The position numbers and the translations under genes are program-made. Below are positions 46,509-62,298 of a stretch of 64,000 nt of DNA, one piece after another. The DNA is from Brassica napus (taxonomy: Eukaryota; Streptophyta; Magnoliopsida; Brassicales; Brassicaceae): the NCBI RefSeq assembly GCF_020379485.1, contig NC_063447.1, positions 60,377,452 through 60,441,451 of the forward strand, read 5' to 3'. The notes under the pieces were generated by a model. It did no database searches, was not told the origin of the DNA, and saw nothing but the letters and a program-made list of their open reading frames with translations. Within the stretch, counting starts at the first letter, position 1. The number at the start of each line of letters is the position of its first letter.

Positions 46509-47038
46509 CTCAACTCGTTAGGACAAATGAGAGTTAGGAACAGAGAGGAGAGAAACACTTGGAGAATGTGCTTTTCCCTGAGAACCAGTGGTGAGAGGTT
46601 CTTTGTATTTATATTCGGATTTGTTCTCTGTTCTCTGCTTTCTTCTTTTCATTTTTATTTTCTATTAACGTTATTAAATTTTATTTTATTTTATAATGAC
46701 GTCGTAACAATTGTGTGTCATGAATTCATTATCTCTAAAGTAAGTGGATAAAACACTGTATATGTAAATATTCGGTTTATATGACTTTATAAAACCAGTC
46801 ATATTAATTAGGTAAAAAAACTTGTGGCTACTAAAACTCGAGATTAATAGTGTGATTGATGTGGAACAAATGAGTTGATTAGTTTAATACGGTAGGTACA
46901 ATTATATCATGTTTCTAAATATTTTTTGTAGTTGCAGATATAGCGGCATAACGGATATACTCGAGATGATTCTTTATATAGTTAGTAACATGTGCAAATG
47001 GAAAAAAAAACCTTGTGCACAGTACTACTATTGGTCTT
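46509..47038. other. UMAMIT11 promoter side
   Basis: No gene seen. AT-rich, with a 20-bp motif (ttgtgcacagtactactatt at about 47013-47032) that recurs at about 47312-47331 beyond the fold-back element. Confidence 0.5.
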
Positions 47039-47261
47039 GAGCAACCCCAACAGATAGTTTTTATCATGGAATTTGGAAGTTACAAATTAGTGTATGTATA
47101 TAAGAGTATATTAAAAAATTTGGAAACCCAACCAATAATATCTCATTTGACATATTGTTGTTTGTTGGGTTTCCAAAAATTTTAGTATACCTTTAATAAA
47201 TAATTATTATATATATATAACTTGAAAACTCCATGGTAAAAAAGTACTATCGGAGTTGCTC
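47039..47261. mobile_element. Fold-back MITE with arms of about 100 bp
   Basis: The ends GAGCAACCCC and GAGCAACTCC (inward) continue into near-complementary arms. Near the centre tttggaaacccaac pairs with gttgggtttccaaa, and outside it aagagtatatt pairs imperfectly with the agtatacct block. The whole 223 bp can fold into one long hairpin. No clear target duplication is seen. The adjacent UMAMIT11 promoter starts 530 bases away. Confidence 0.65.
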
Positions 47262-50200
47262 TGCATGGATGTTAGTGACACGTAATATTAACATTAAGTT
47301 GGCCTAAAAAAATTGTGCACAGTACTGCTATTAACTCACTGGAAACAATCTTAAGGCTGTGGTTGAAAGTTGTGGTAGGCTAAAAGTATATAGAACTTTC
47401 CTTACTGGAACAATACTGCTAAAACAAATTAGGGTATCTGGTTTAAATTTATACACAATAAGAATTTCTAGTATATTTTTGTTGGTTAATGTATAAAAGG
47501 AATTTGACAAATCGACCAACCAAGCCACTACAAAACGATACGCATCGTAATATGGCGTTATATACGTATATGGAGTGTGGCGTATGGGATTTAATCAATT
47601 AAGGAACACAAGGTGACAAAGTGAACTGCACGTGGCTGCAACAATCGATTGGATTCAATCCTATATACGGCTGGGACCCATATCTCGAAACTACCATTTC
47701 TATCTGAAATTGCATTCTTAATCCCATAATCAATTTGGACAACGTTTTCTAAAATTTGATATAAAATCAACTAAAATTGAATATATTTGGTGGGTTCCTT
47801 TTCTTATGATAGAAAATTTGAGTATATATGTATGCGAATGCGTATGATTATATGCGAGTGCAAATGCGCATATATGTCAGTGCGTTTGTATACATATATT
47901 ATATGCACCTATTGATATCAATCAGCATAGAATTGCTTATCCCGTTATCCGAAATGAAAGCCTCTTCCAAAAAAGAATTGCGTATCCGAAATGTGAACCA
48001 CATAATACTAAATTAATGCGTACAGAAAAGCTTGCCACATCTCAATAATTCATTGGATTCCTTTTTATATAGTATTATATCCCTAAATATTGCATCTTTT
48101 ATCAGTTTATGTCTCAAGCCCTTCACATATTTTTTTTATAATATTATAGTTGAGCTGAGCACCCATTATCTTTTATAGAATATGCATCAATGTCAGTTTA
48201 AGGGACAATCGTGGCTACTTTTCTTGAGGAAGGTTTACGTGGAACTCGTATCCTTTATTTCATTTGGTTAATTATATAGATTCTATTGTATCATACTAGG
48301 TCCCATTAATTTATAGGTATCCATGCTGAGAAGAACTCATTGGAAGTATTTTTATTATGATTTTTTTTATTTCAAACTAATTCACAAAAAGTTTAATGAT
48401 TCGATCCTAAAGTAATTACGTGTCTCACGCTTACTTGTCTATATATTAGTTTAGAATTAATGGGTTTTGACTAAGTGACTCGGTGTTATATCGGTATATC
48501 TTATGCTGAATACATACCAACTTCAACAAATAAGTAAGAGAACAAGTAATGACATTTTGCACACAAAAAAGGAAGAAATTTTGCAAAAAGAAAAAGAAAC
48601 AAGTGTATAAATGAACTCACCATAGCACTTAGTAGGATATGCATTTTGATATATCTTATATAACAAGCTCCATATCTCTAATTTTATTATTTATCTTGAT
48701 GAAATTAATTATAACCCAAAAAAGCAATTAAGTATAACCCTATATATAAAAGATGAAACTCTAATTTGATTTATCATCTTAATATGATAAGGTAATGATT
48801 TCTTTTTTTTTTTGTGAAAATTGGATAATGATTTTTACGAAGTAATTCCGCCAGTTTTATTATGTTCAGTTACATAATGATCCCTTAGACATTATTGTGG
48901 CTACAAAGATGAGCATCCCTTGCTTGCGTAGCAAAGTTTCAAGTTATAAGGAAACAAATTGAAAATGTAACTACAGATGAAAAGATGCACTTTGTGTCAT
49001 GCATGTGAATGTGGATGTGTAGATTCCACGTAAATCGAGTCAGAAACACGTGTCGAGGCATCATGATTTAGTTACCTAATCGAATATTTTACGTCTCTGC
49101 GATTGGGGAATTACATGCTTACATAGAATCCATCTGACAAAGTCTGGCAGATATATCAAACTTCTTTTGCGTACAAATTTATTTGTAAAATCTAATTAAA
49201 TCACTTTCAGCTTTCAATATGATTCATATATTTCTACGAAATTCGAGCTAAACCATGAATACTGTCGGGCGTCTGTATCTCCACCTCTTTTTCTATCTTT
49301 TTATTTGTTCCAGTAATTTTATATTTAGTCATTATTTTTTAAAAACTGTAAGTATTACCCTTTTTTTGGACGAATTTCGTGATTCTAGGTCCGGGTATTC
49401 GGAGTCCCAATCAGATTTTGTTTTTGTCTAATTGGATATTATTTTCTCGGATTTATCAAAATCAACCTCATTCAGATTATATAAAAGTTTGGTTCGAGAC
49501 TGGTTCGGGTTCTATCGGGTTCGGATAAGGGTTAGTAAATCTTCAAAGAACCGGTACAACCCGATGTATTTTCGGATTCAGATCCCAATCGGTTCTTTAT
49601 TTAAAAATACCTGATTTGTATCCACATTGTAACCAAAACATAAGAAAAATCGAATCTTTGGTTTTAAAATATATGATTTATACCTACTTTTGTAACAAAA
49701 CAAATAAAATCGATTCAAAAATAAAAAAGAAACATCAAACTTGATCATTCAAAATTAAACGAAAGATAAACATAGTTATTGATATAAAAAAAACTAAATA
49801 AATGAGAGCATAAAACGAAAACTAAGTTCTCATGAAATGTGAAACATTATTCAATAAAAACAAAACTAAAAACTAAAAACTTCAAGTTTCAACCGCCACC
49901 TTCAACCATCAACTTTCATGTAATAGATAATTATTTTAGATGTTTAATAATAACATAGTGTATCTTGAGTACATAATAGGAATTGAGATTATATTTGGTA
50001 CAAGTTATTTTTTAGGATTTTGAATCTTTCGGATTCTATCGGGAGATAATTACCTAAAAACTTGTGTCTATATATGTATAGACATAAATATTAACTCAAA
50101 GATAATCTATGTTTTAGGGGTGGGTTTATAAAAAAACGCATGATTTGATTAGAACAGTCGGGAAGATGAATCAAAGAAAGTGGATGCGGGTCAAAAGTGC

Positions 50201-50808
50201 AGGTGCGTTTTTGGGTAGTAAAGAGAAATGGGAAAAGAGGGCAACGGATCCAAATGGTCATCTAATCAGTAATCACCCTCTAGCAACTTCATTTCCACAC
50301 ACAAACTTTTGGGCCAACACCAAGTTCTTTGTCTTTTCCTTCTTCCTTTCTTTTGGTTGAAAATGGCATTTTAGCAATTTTGCAGTTTGTATATTCATAT
50401 CTTTACAAACATTTGGAGAGGAGGAAAAGGTCAAACAATATTTACATAATCACAAGGTAATTGATTGTTGGATTATATGCACTCTAAAGCACTATCCTTT
50501 CATTGGGTTTTGGTCATTCCATTATCCAAGCTGAAATACTCTAACCACAACATATATTTGCATACTCTTGTTTGCTTAGATGAAGACATGGCAAACTAAT
50601 CTTTCGTTTTCACCTTCCAACAATATCTAATATTTCCATTTTCAACTTCCAACAAGATCAAATTCCTACAATGACATTAAGATGTCACAATATTTTTCTT
50701 TATTTTTGCAAATTATTACATTGCTCAAACTTCACTTTTATAAACAACATAACAAATGCCAGCCATCACCCATCATACTAAAATCTACCTATCAACTAAT
50801 AAACCACA
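47262..50808. other. AT-rich intergenic DNA
   Basis: No supported gene in 3.5 kb. It contains a run of diverged tatgcg(a/c) words at 47827-47905 and a gttcggg/atcggg-rich tract at 49380-49620 similar in composition to that near 2920-3110. The At2g40910/At2g40920 F-box genes expected here from Arabidopsis are not seen. Confidence 0.5.
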
Positions 50809-51903
50809 TCACTCACTCACCAAAACCTCTTCTAATAACTTCACAACTTGATTCATCGTAGGCCGTTCTTTACTCGACTCCTTTATACAAAGACTCGCAA
50901 TCCCAAAATACTCATCCACACCTTTCTCACCAACAAAACTCGACACAACCATTTCATTATACCTATTCTTCCCTTCCAACATCACAGCCCACTGAGCCAA
51001 CCCAACCTCCTTCCCATCCACAACCACAGGCCAGTTAGGCCTCTTCTGTGTCGCCATCTCCAGCATCAAAACCCCAAAACTATACACATCAGTCTTCACC
51101 GTCGCCGCCGTGTTCCCTTCCCAATACTCGGGAGGCATGTACCCCATGGTCCCGGCCACTTGCGTCGAGACATGAGACCTAGACGCGTCGATGCTACGCG
51201 CCAGCCCAAAGTCAGCTATATGGGCCGCGAAGTCGGAGTCCAGCAACACGTTGCTGGACTTAATGTCTCTGTGGATGATCGGTTTGGGAAGACCGTGAAG
51301 GAAAGCCAGCCCTTTAGCCACACCGTAGGCGATGCTCAAACGTGTGGCCCACGGTAGGGCGTAAGAAGCGTTGACCGTCTTCTCGTGAAGCCAATCGTCA
51401 AGGCTCCCTTTCTCCAAGAACTCGTAGATCAAGACGCGGTCCGGTCCCGAGATGCAGTATCCTAGGATCTGTACTATGTTCGGGTGACGCAAGCTGCCTA
51501 GCGTCTCCATCTCGGCGGTGAACTCGCGGAGCCCTTGCAAGGCGTCGCGGTCGAGTTTTTTGACTGCTACCACGAGGCCGTTTGAGAGCTTTGCGCGGTA
51601 GACCAGGCCGAAGCTTCCATCGCCGACGATTAGATCTGTGGAGAAGTTGTTGGTGGCTGAGGAGAGCTCCGACATGGATATCTCGCGGATGGATGGATCG
51701 AAGCTCGTGCTTTCGCTGCTCACGGCGGGGTTGAGAGCTGTTGATGAGTTTGGAGTGCTTCTTTGGTGGTGGGATTGGTCGCGGCGAGGGTGGTTTTGGA
51801 TGGCGTGGCGGCGACGGCAGAGGAAGATGGTGAAGATGAGGAGCAGTAGGATGAAGATGGAGCTTGCGGAGGTGGCGAGGATCGCTAAGAGTCTGAAATC
51901 CAT
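50809..51903 (-). CDS. Receptor-like protein kinase without extracellular domain
   Basis: A single exon encodes 364 residues from the ATG at 51903 (MDFRLL). The frame stays open 67 codons further upstream, but that part is low-complexity leader sequence. One membrane helix (about 5-28) is followed by CRRRH and a Ser/Pro linker. A full kinase domain follows: GDGSFGLVYRA, VAVKKLD, HRDIKSSNVLLD, DFGLARS and GTMGYMPPEYW. HRD (RD-type) and DFG are intact. The N-terminus outside the membrane is only a few residues, so ligand sensing would need a partner. The kinase resembles LRR-receptor kinases of the BRI1/PSKR type. I do not recall an Arabidopsis gene at this position, so it may have moved here. 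The specific gene was not recognised. Confidence 0.88.
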   Translation of the reverse strand: MDFRLLAILATSASSIFILLLLIFTIFLCRRRHAIQNHPRRDQSHHQRSTPNSSTALNPAVSSESTSFDPSIREISMSELSSATNNFSTDLIVGDGSFGLVYRAKLSNGLVVAVKKLDRDALQGLREFTAEMETLGSLRHPNIVQILGYCISGPDRVLIYEFLEKGSLDDWLHEKTVNASYALPWATRLSIAYGVAKGLAFLHGLPKPIIHRDIKSSNVLLDSDFAAHIADFGLARSIDASRSHVSTQVAGTMGYMPPEYWEGNTAATVKTDVYSFGVLMLEMATQKRPNWPVVVDGKEVGLAQWAVMLEGKNRYNEMVVSSFVGEKGVDEYFGIASLCIKESSKERPTMNQVVKLLEEVLVSE

Positions 51904-52480
51904 TGGCGGTGGTTGAGGGGAGGGGGGGGAGGAGATGGTGTTTGAGATGAAGTATGAAACGGAGAGAGATGATCGAGGAAAGAGAGAGAGAGAGAAAGAG
52001 ATGATCCGCCATTGATAGCGAGGGGTGAAGGACAGATAATTCAACAGCGAGATAAGTTTGGGACGACTTGTTTTTTTTTTTCCTCTGGTCAATGCACGAC
52101 TCATTGATTAAAGATAAATTTATTTTCTAAATTTACATTTTATATTAGTTAGTCAATGGTCTAACAGTAACAAGAGACCATAGCTTTGAACAAAAGACAG
52201 TTCTCTTACACAAACATCAACACTGACACCAAAGAGACGAGACACGATAGACACTAGTACACTACACAGAAGGAAAGCGTCTCTCACTACCAAAGAGTTG
52301 TTAGGTTATTTTCTGTTTGGTAATTATGTTATTTTTTCCTTTGGTGTCCGGTTATAATAATATCAAACTAGTTTTAAATATTTAACATGTTAAAAGTACA
52401 AATGTCCACAGAAAAAAATTGTCTTCCATTGGATTATACTAACTAACAAGATACTTAAATTATGTTTCCCAAACTGTGAA
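51904..52480. other. Kinase 5' leader and intergenic
   Basis: CT/GA-rich leader of the kinase gene (to about 52110), then AT-rich DNA that includes the 3' UTR of UBP5. No gene seen. Confidence 0.5.
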
Positions 52481-57488
<5,008 letters not shown>

Positions 57489-57926
57489 GTATGTCTAGAC
57501 CTTCGCCGCCAAATCAGGAGGGAGCAAAAGTTGATTTCGCGAATCTCAGCTGTCTAGAACGCCGGTGTTGAATAAGATAGGGGGAATAAAGATACCGTGC
57601 TTCGCCGTACGCTTCCGGCGAGAGAAAGGCGGTTGAAATGATTATAAAACCCTAACGGCTTTTGGTGAGAGGTGAAAGTTGGAGTGAGCCGCGTCGAACC
57701 TCTCTCTCTCTCTCTCTCTCTAACAGATACTCGCTGGCTTGACTCCTTGATTACTTTACTTTTTCGAAATCACAAAAATCCACCAATATTATTTTTGTCA
57801 TCTAGCTGATTATATTAAATTGAACATTCCCAGAAATTGAAAATCCACCAACATTTTTTAAATATTTTTGTTTCTTTTTAAACCTTACTAATTAAATATT
57901 TTTCTGGGAGAAAACCATAATTATAA
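57489..57926. promoter_or_regulatory. UBP5 leader and promoter
   Basis: Upstream of the UBP5 start on the minus strand. It contains a (CT)n tract at 57700-57721, i.e. (GA)n on the coding strand, a common feature of plant 5' leaders. No TATA box was pinned down. Confidence 0.4.
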
Positions 57927-58610
57927 TTAGGGGTGGGCAAAAAACCAAACCAAACCGACTCAAACCGAACCAACCGAACCGAAACCGATTCAAACCGAAT
58001 CAAAATCTATTTCAAGCCATTCGGTTGAAGATTTTTCCAACCCGAATGATTTGATTCGGTTTTACCGAACCAAACCGAGAAACCGATGTGTTTTTGTAAT
58101 CATTTAAATTAAAAATATTAGTAATATCAATATATTAAAATTCTAATAGTAAACCACATATTTTCTATTTTTCATTCATTAACATATATTTTTTTAACCT
58201 AAATACGTAATCATCAAAATATTTGATTTAAAAAAAATAGAAAAGTTTGTATTCTTATATATGTAAACCTAAACCTAAAGTAATTTTTATCGAAAACAAA
58301 AATTCTTTAACAGCGCTTTCCTTTATGTTTCCTGCATATTTTTCTTGTATCCAGATCTTTTTTGTGGTGTCAATTCTAAATATCTTCAGGTGAGATTTTT
58401 ATTATCCAGTTCTAAAAATTTGTTACGATATATTTATACAACTGAAAAATATATTGATCCAAAAAATAAACCGAATACAAACCGAACCAAATGTAAACCA
58501 AATCGAACACAAACCGAACAAAAATAACTATGGTTTATTTCAGTTGAAAAAATACTATAATAGAACTAACTAAACCGAACTGAAAAAATAACTGAACTGT
58601 CCACCCCTAA
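57927..58610. mobile_element. CCGAACC-rich TIR element
   Basis: The 684-bp element has terminal inverted repeats TTAGGGGTGGGCA / TTAGGGGTGGACA (inward), 12 of 13 identical, and a perfect 7-bp flanking duplication ATTATAA (57920-57926 and 58611-58617). Both ends are built of degenerate accaaaccgaaccga words; the middle is AT-rich. No transposase is encoded. The superfamily is uncertain; a 7-bp duplication does not match the common plant classes exactly. Confidence 0.65.
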
Positions 58611-58972
58611 ATTATAAACAATTGTTAATAATTATTATTTGCTATTATTACTGTGTCCATATCGTGAAATATTTTCGCATTATTAATTAATAATTGGTCA
58701 ATTAAGCAAAAAAAACAAATTTTAAGAAAGCTTTCTTCGACTTGCTGACAAAAATAAATGAATAAAATAAGCTCAGCTGGTTCACGAATCTGAGTTGATG
58801 CCTAATCTAAGCTAATCTCTCCGGCGACGAGCTCAGGCGAAGACTTCTTCTCACCTGTATCTGATTCTCCAAAGGTTAGCTAAGTGTCTTCTTCCGTCTT
58901 CACTGATTCGCCTTTCTCTTCTCCGATCCTCTTTGCTTTCTTCTTGTTCTAAGCTATTTCTTGAAAGATAGG

Positions 58973-59891
58973 ATGAAAGAGAAGGGAGATTACGTGCCGC
59001 CGCGTTACATTCCGTTAAGAGAGTCTGAGGAAGCTGATGCTGAAGAAGAAGCAAACACCACACCAACAAGTCTTGAAGTTGCTGTTTCTGGAGAGACAAG
59101 AGATGGTCCGAAACAGTGGTCGTCTGGCATATGCGCTTGTTTCGACGACATACAGAGCTGTACGCTACTACTCTCTGTCCTCCGTACCTTGATTTTACTA
59201 CAGGAAGCAAGTTTGGTAATGAACTAAATATGTCGGGCGCGTGTGTGTGTGTGTGTGTGTTCAGAGGCTATTGGTACTATGTGCATTTCTTGAATAGCTT
59301 AGGGAAGAAACTTGTTTATGTTTTGCTACTTGTCTTAGACACAAGTATGTTATGTTATCTGCAGTGAAGTGGTTTTGATTGGAACTTACTGCGGTTTGTT
59401 TGTGGATGCATAGGTTTCATAGGTTTGTTCTGTCCGTGTTATGTCTTCGGCGAAAACGCAGAGCTGTTGGGGTCTGGAACATTTGCAGGACCCTGCTTAA
59501 CCCATTGCATTTCATGGGCGTTGGTCAACACCATTTGTTGCTTTGCAACCAATGGTGTGTTGCTCGGTCTACCTGGATGTTTTGTGTCATGCTATGCTTG
59601 TGGATACCGCAGATCGTTAAGAACCAAGTATAACTTACAGGTAAGAAAGTGGCTCAAATGGCAGCATGTGTGGTTAACATATTATTGTTTCTAACTGGCA
59701 AGTTTATGTGATGTTCTTTGGTGTAGGAGGCTCCTTGTGGGGACTTTGTAACGCACTTCTTCTGTCACTTGTGTGCCATTTGCCAAGAATACAGAGAGAT
59801 CCGAGAACGTAGCAGCGGCTCAAGTCCTACTGACATGAAGATGGCTGTTACCGACGCTCCCATAGCTCAAACCATGGAACCAGCTAACTAA
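58973..59891 (+). CDS. PLAC8 (cysteine-rich membrane) protein
   Basis: Three exons (58973-59159, 59414-59640 and 59727-59891) encode 192 residues. The frame is open a little upstream, but the first true ATG is at 58973 ([15 protein letters not shown]). The PLAC8 core shows [22 protein letters not shown] (split by intron 1), [10 protein letters not shown], a hydrophobic stretch with [12 protein letters not shown] and a C-terminal [17 protein letters not shown]. Related plant proteins (FW2.2-like/CNR, PCR) affect organ size or metal transport at the plasma membrane. This subgroup is uncharacterised to my knowledge. The position fits At2g40935, next to UBP5. A (GT)n tract lies in intron 1 (59240-59260). 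Confidence 0.88.
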
Positions 59892-60142
59892 TCACTACTG
59901 TTTTGCAATGTAGAAGATCTTATGATCACTTTTGCAATGTATTTGAGAAGTTTGGTGTAGTATAATTTTTTTAAGGTTCTATATAACTTTATCAAAGATA
60001 TATAAAAGGTTACAGCATTCGCATTCTACATCTTAAAACAAAAACCGAACAACGGTAATAATAGCTAAGGATGTTACTTGATTCCAAAGAGCAGGCAGCT
60101 GTTTATTCTTACATACAAAGTAGAAGACTGCTGAGACATGTT
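59892..60142. terminator. Convergent 3' ends of the PLAC8 gene and bZIP17
   Basis: Only 251 bases separate the two stop codons, so both 3' UTRs and polyadenylation signals must lie here or overlap. ERS1, which I recall between these genes in Arabidopsis, is absent. Confidence 0.5.
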
Positions 60143-62298
60143 TTAAGTGGTCACAAGATGAGGAGCTCCTGGTCGAGGTAGGACGCAAGAGTATGTTACA
60201 TACTTTGCACTGTCCTGAAGCACGACAACAAAAACCCGGGAGAGTGACTTTGGTCCCCCAATCATACCATCGATATCTCCATCACCACCTTCTCTGGGAT
60301 CAACGAGCACAGACACAACCATTGATGACGCCGCCTTGATTTCTTTGCTAGAGCTGTTTCTTTGGTGCTCTTTGGTGAAGTTAAAATCTGATCCTGGGAG
60401 TGGAATGGCGAGACCGCGAAGTGTTCTTCTGTTCTTTCGCCTCTGTCTGTCTGTGGCGTTCTTACTGTGTTCAGAAGAGACGTTGGTTGCTGCAGATGCA
60501 GGAATAATGGCTCCAGAGGTTGAGGAGACATCAAACTGAAACACTTCAGTGCACATCCCGGAGCTAAACATTGGTCCTAAAATGGAGTCATAAAACGAAA
60601 ACAGGTTATTTTATACTCTCAAAAACCCCAAAAGCTACTATGCCTCTAGCTTCTATGAGTAAGTATTCATATGTTACTCATCAGTGCTTACTGTTTAGCA
60701 TCTATACAGATTATGTTATGCAACTACTCTAAACCAGAGATGAACTGAAGGTAAGTTCGAAGTCATAGTTGTTCGAGTGTGAAGAACAAAGATATGGTAA
60801 GGACTAAGTATAACTACAATGCCTTCCTACATAATCAAGTCAAGGGAACATAAAGTAACATCAGAAACTCATCATTACCTGCAACACCTTCACGAAACCA
60901 TTGCTGCATTTCACCACTGGCTGCTTTTGTTTTAATCGAGTCTTTCAGAGTATCCGCAGAGCCAGAGGATAAAGCTTTCTGTTTTTCAGCCTTAGTTCTA
61001 ACGAGATGCTTAGCCATATCCTCGATCATTCCCACGTCAGGTAGAGGCAAAGCAAGGGAATGTTCTTTAGGAACCACCCCGTCAGCTTTCCTCTCATTTG
61101 ATTCAGAAGCCAAGGCTTTCTCACTCGCCAGAATAGAATTAATAATCAAATTCCCATCAATCTTCACAAGCTTATCATTCCTCGGAACAAAAAGCGATGC
61201 AACTAGAGGCTCACTACCGTTTCCAGGTGGTACAGAGCTCTCTGTCGCAGAATCTCTCTCGTTACTACGAGACGTATCCAAAACTCTATTCCTATGCTGG
61301 TTATAAACCTGATCAGTAACATAATTAGACCTATAGCTCCCATAAAAGACACCATTACTAATCCCTCCGTAATTAACATTCACAACCGGAGCCAACGCAC
61401 CAAACAAAAACAGACAAAACACAAGACCAAGAAAGCTAATACTAGCAACCTTCTTGGTCCTAGCTTCACTCTTCTTACTCTTCGCCTTAACTGGATTCTG
61501 CGGCTTCAACCTAGGGATGGGAATCAAAGGCACTTGTCCTCCTCCTTGTTGCTTCACCATATAGGGAGGACAATGCATCCATGGATAAGCCATAGGAGGA
61601 TACATTCCCATCGGAGGCGGTGGACCCAACTGCTGCCTTAAAGTGGCGTTCTCAGCCATGAAATAAGATATCTTCCCGTTCAAATCCGTTATACAAGAAT
61701 GCAAACTCTTAACCTTCTCTTCAAGCTCTTCAACGTAATGCTTCTTCCTCTGCCTAGAAAGCTGCGCGCTTTCACGGTTTCTAATCAATCTAGCTCTCTT
61801 TTTCTTCTCGTCTTCTTCTTCTTCTTCTTCGCCTGTGACGACGGCGCTTTCTTCTCCCGATCTCATGAACTTGCTGCTCCTCGATTCGTCACTCGCATCC
61901 TCTTTCTTCCTCTTCGTAGCGGAAGCTTCTTCCACCTTAACCTTCTGATCCACAGCTTCCGAGACATCGGAGCCACAGTTATCTGATCCCTGAGACGACA
62001 ATGGAGTCGATTGATCTAACGTACGCTCATCATCGGACTCCGGCGTGAAATCTCCGAACTGCTCTTGGTTGGATGCGTTATCGGGGAGGAGGAAGGTCTC
62101 GTCTTCGGCTGGTAAGTAGAGATCTTCCATGCCGTCGAAAGTGAGCTCGAAGTCGGCGTCGATTGGGAACCCTAGATCGGACATTAGTTCGCCGATCGGA
62201 GTTTGATCGGAGCTGGGATTGTGAAATTGGGCGAACGGAGGGGTCGAGATGGGATCGAATTCGGGAGGTGGAGGCTCCTCTGTGATTGATTCAGCCAT
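60143..62298 (-). CDS. BZIP17: Membrane-tethered transcription factor bZIP17
   Basis: Two exons (complement of 60879-62298 and 60143-60576) give 617 residues, starting at MAESITEEPP. The acidic activation region (1-160), basic region NRESAQLSRQRKK (about 165-186) and short leucine zipper (to about 225) precede one membrane helix (about 284-304, VASISFLGLVFCLFLFG). In the luminal C-terminus, RRTL (523-526) lies where Arabidopsis bZIP17 has its site-1-protease cleavage motif. Under salt or ER stress the protein moves to the Golgi, is cut, and the N-terminal part enters the nucleus. It is about 100 residues shorter than my memory of Arabidopsis bZIP17, mainly from gaps in low-complexity regions. 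The ending GAPHLVTT identifies it as bZIP17 rather than bZIP28/49. Confidence 0.92.

Noticed and set aside
51398..52012. 204-codon frame overlapping the kinase gene
   Set aside because: Same strand but a different frame from the kinase; rich in His/Pro/Arg from GC-rich codons read out of frame, with no domain.
57927..58610. Telomere-like repeat
   Set aside because: The words are ccgaacc/ccaaacc, not the plant telomere unit ccctaaa in tandem, and the block is bounded by TIRs.
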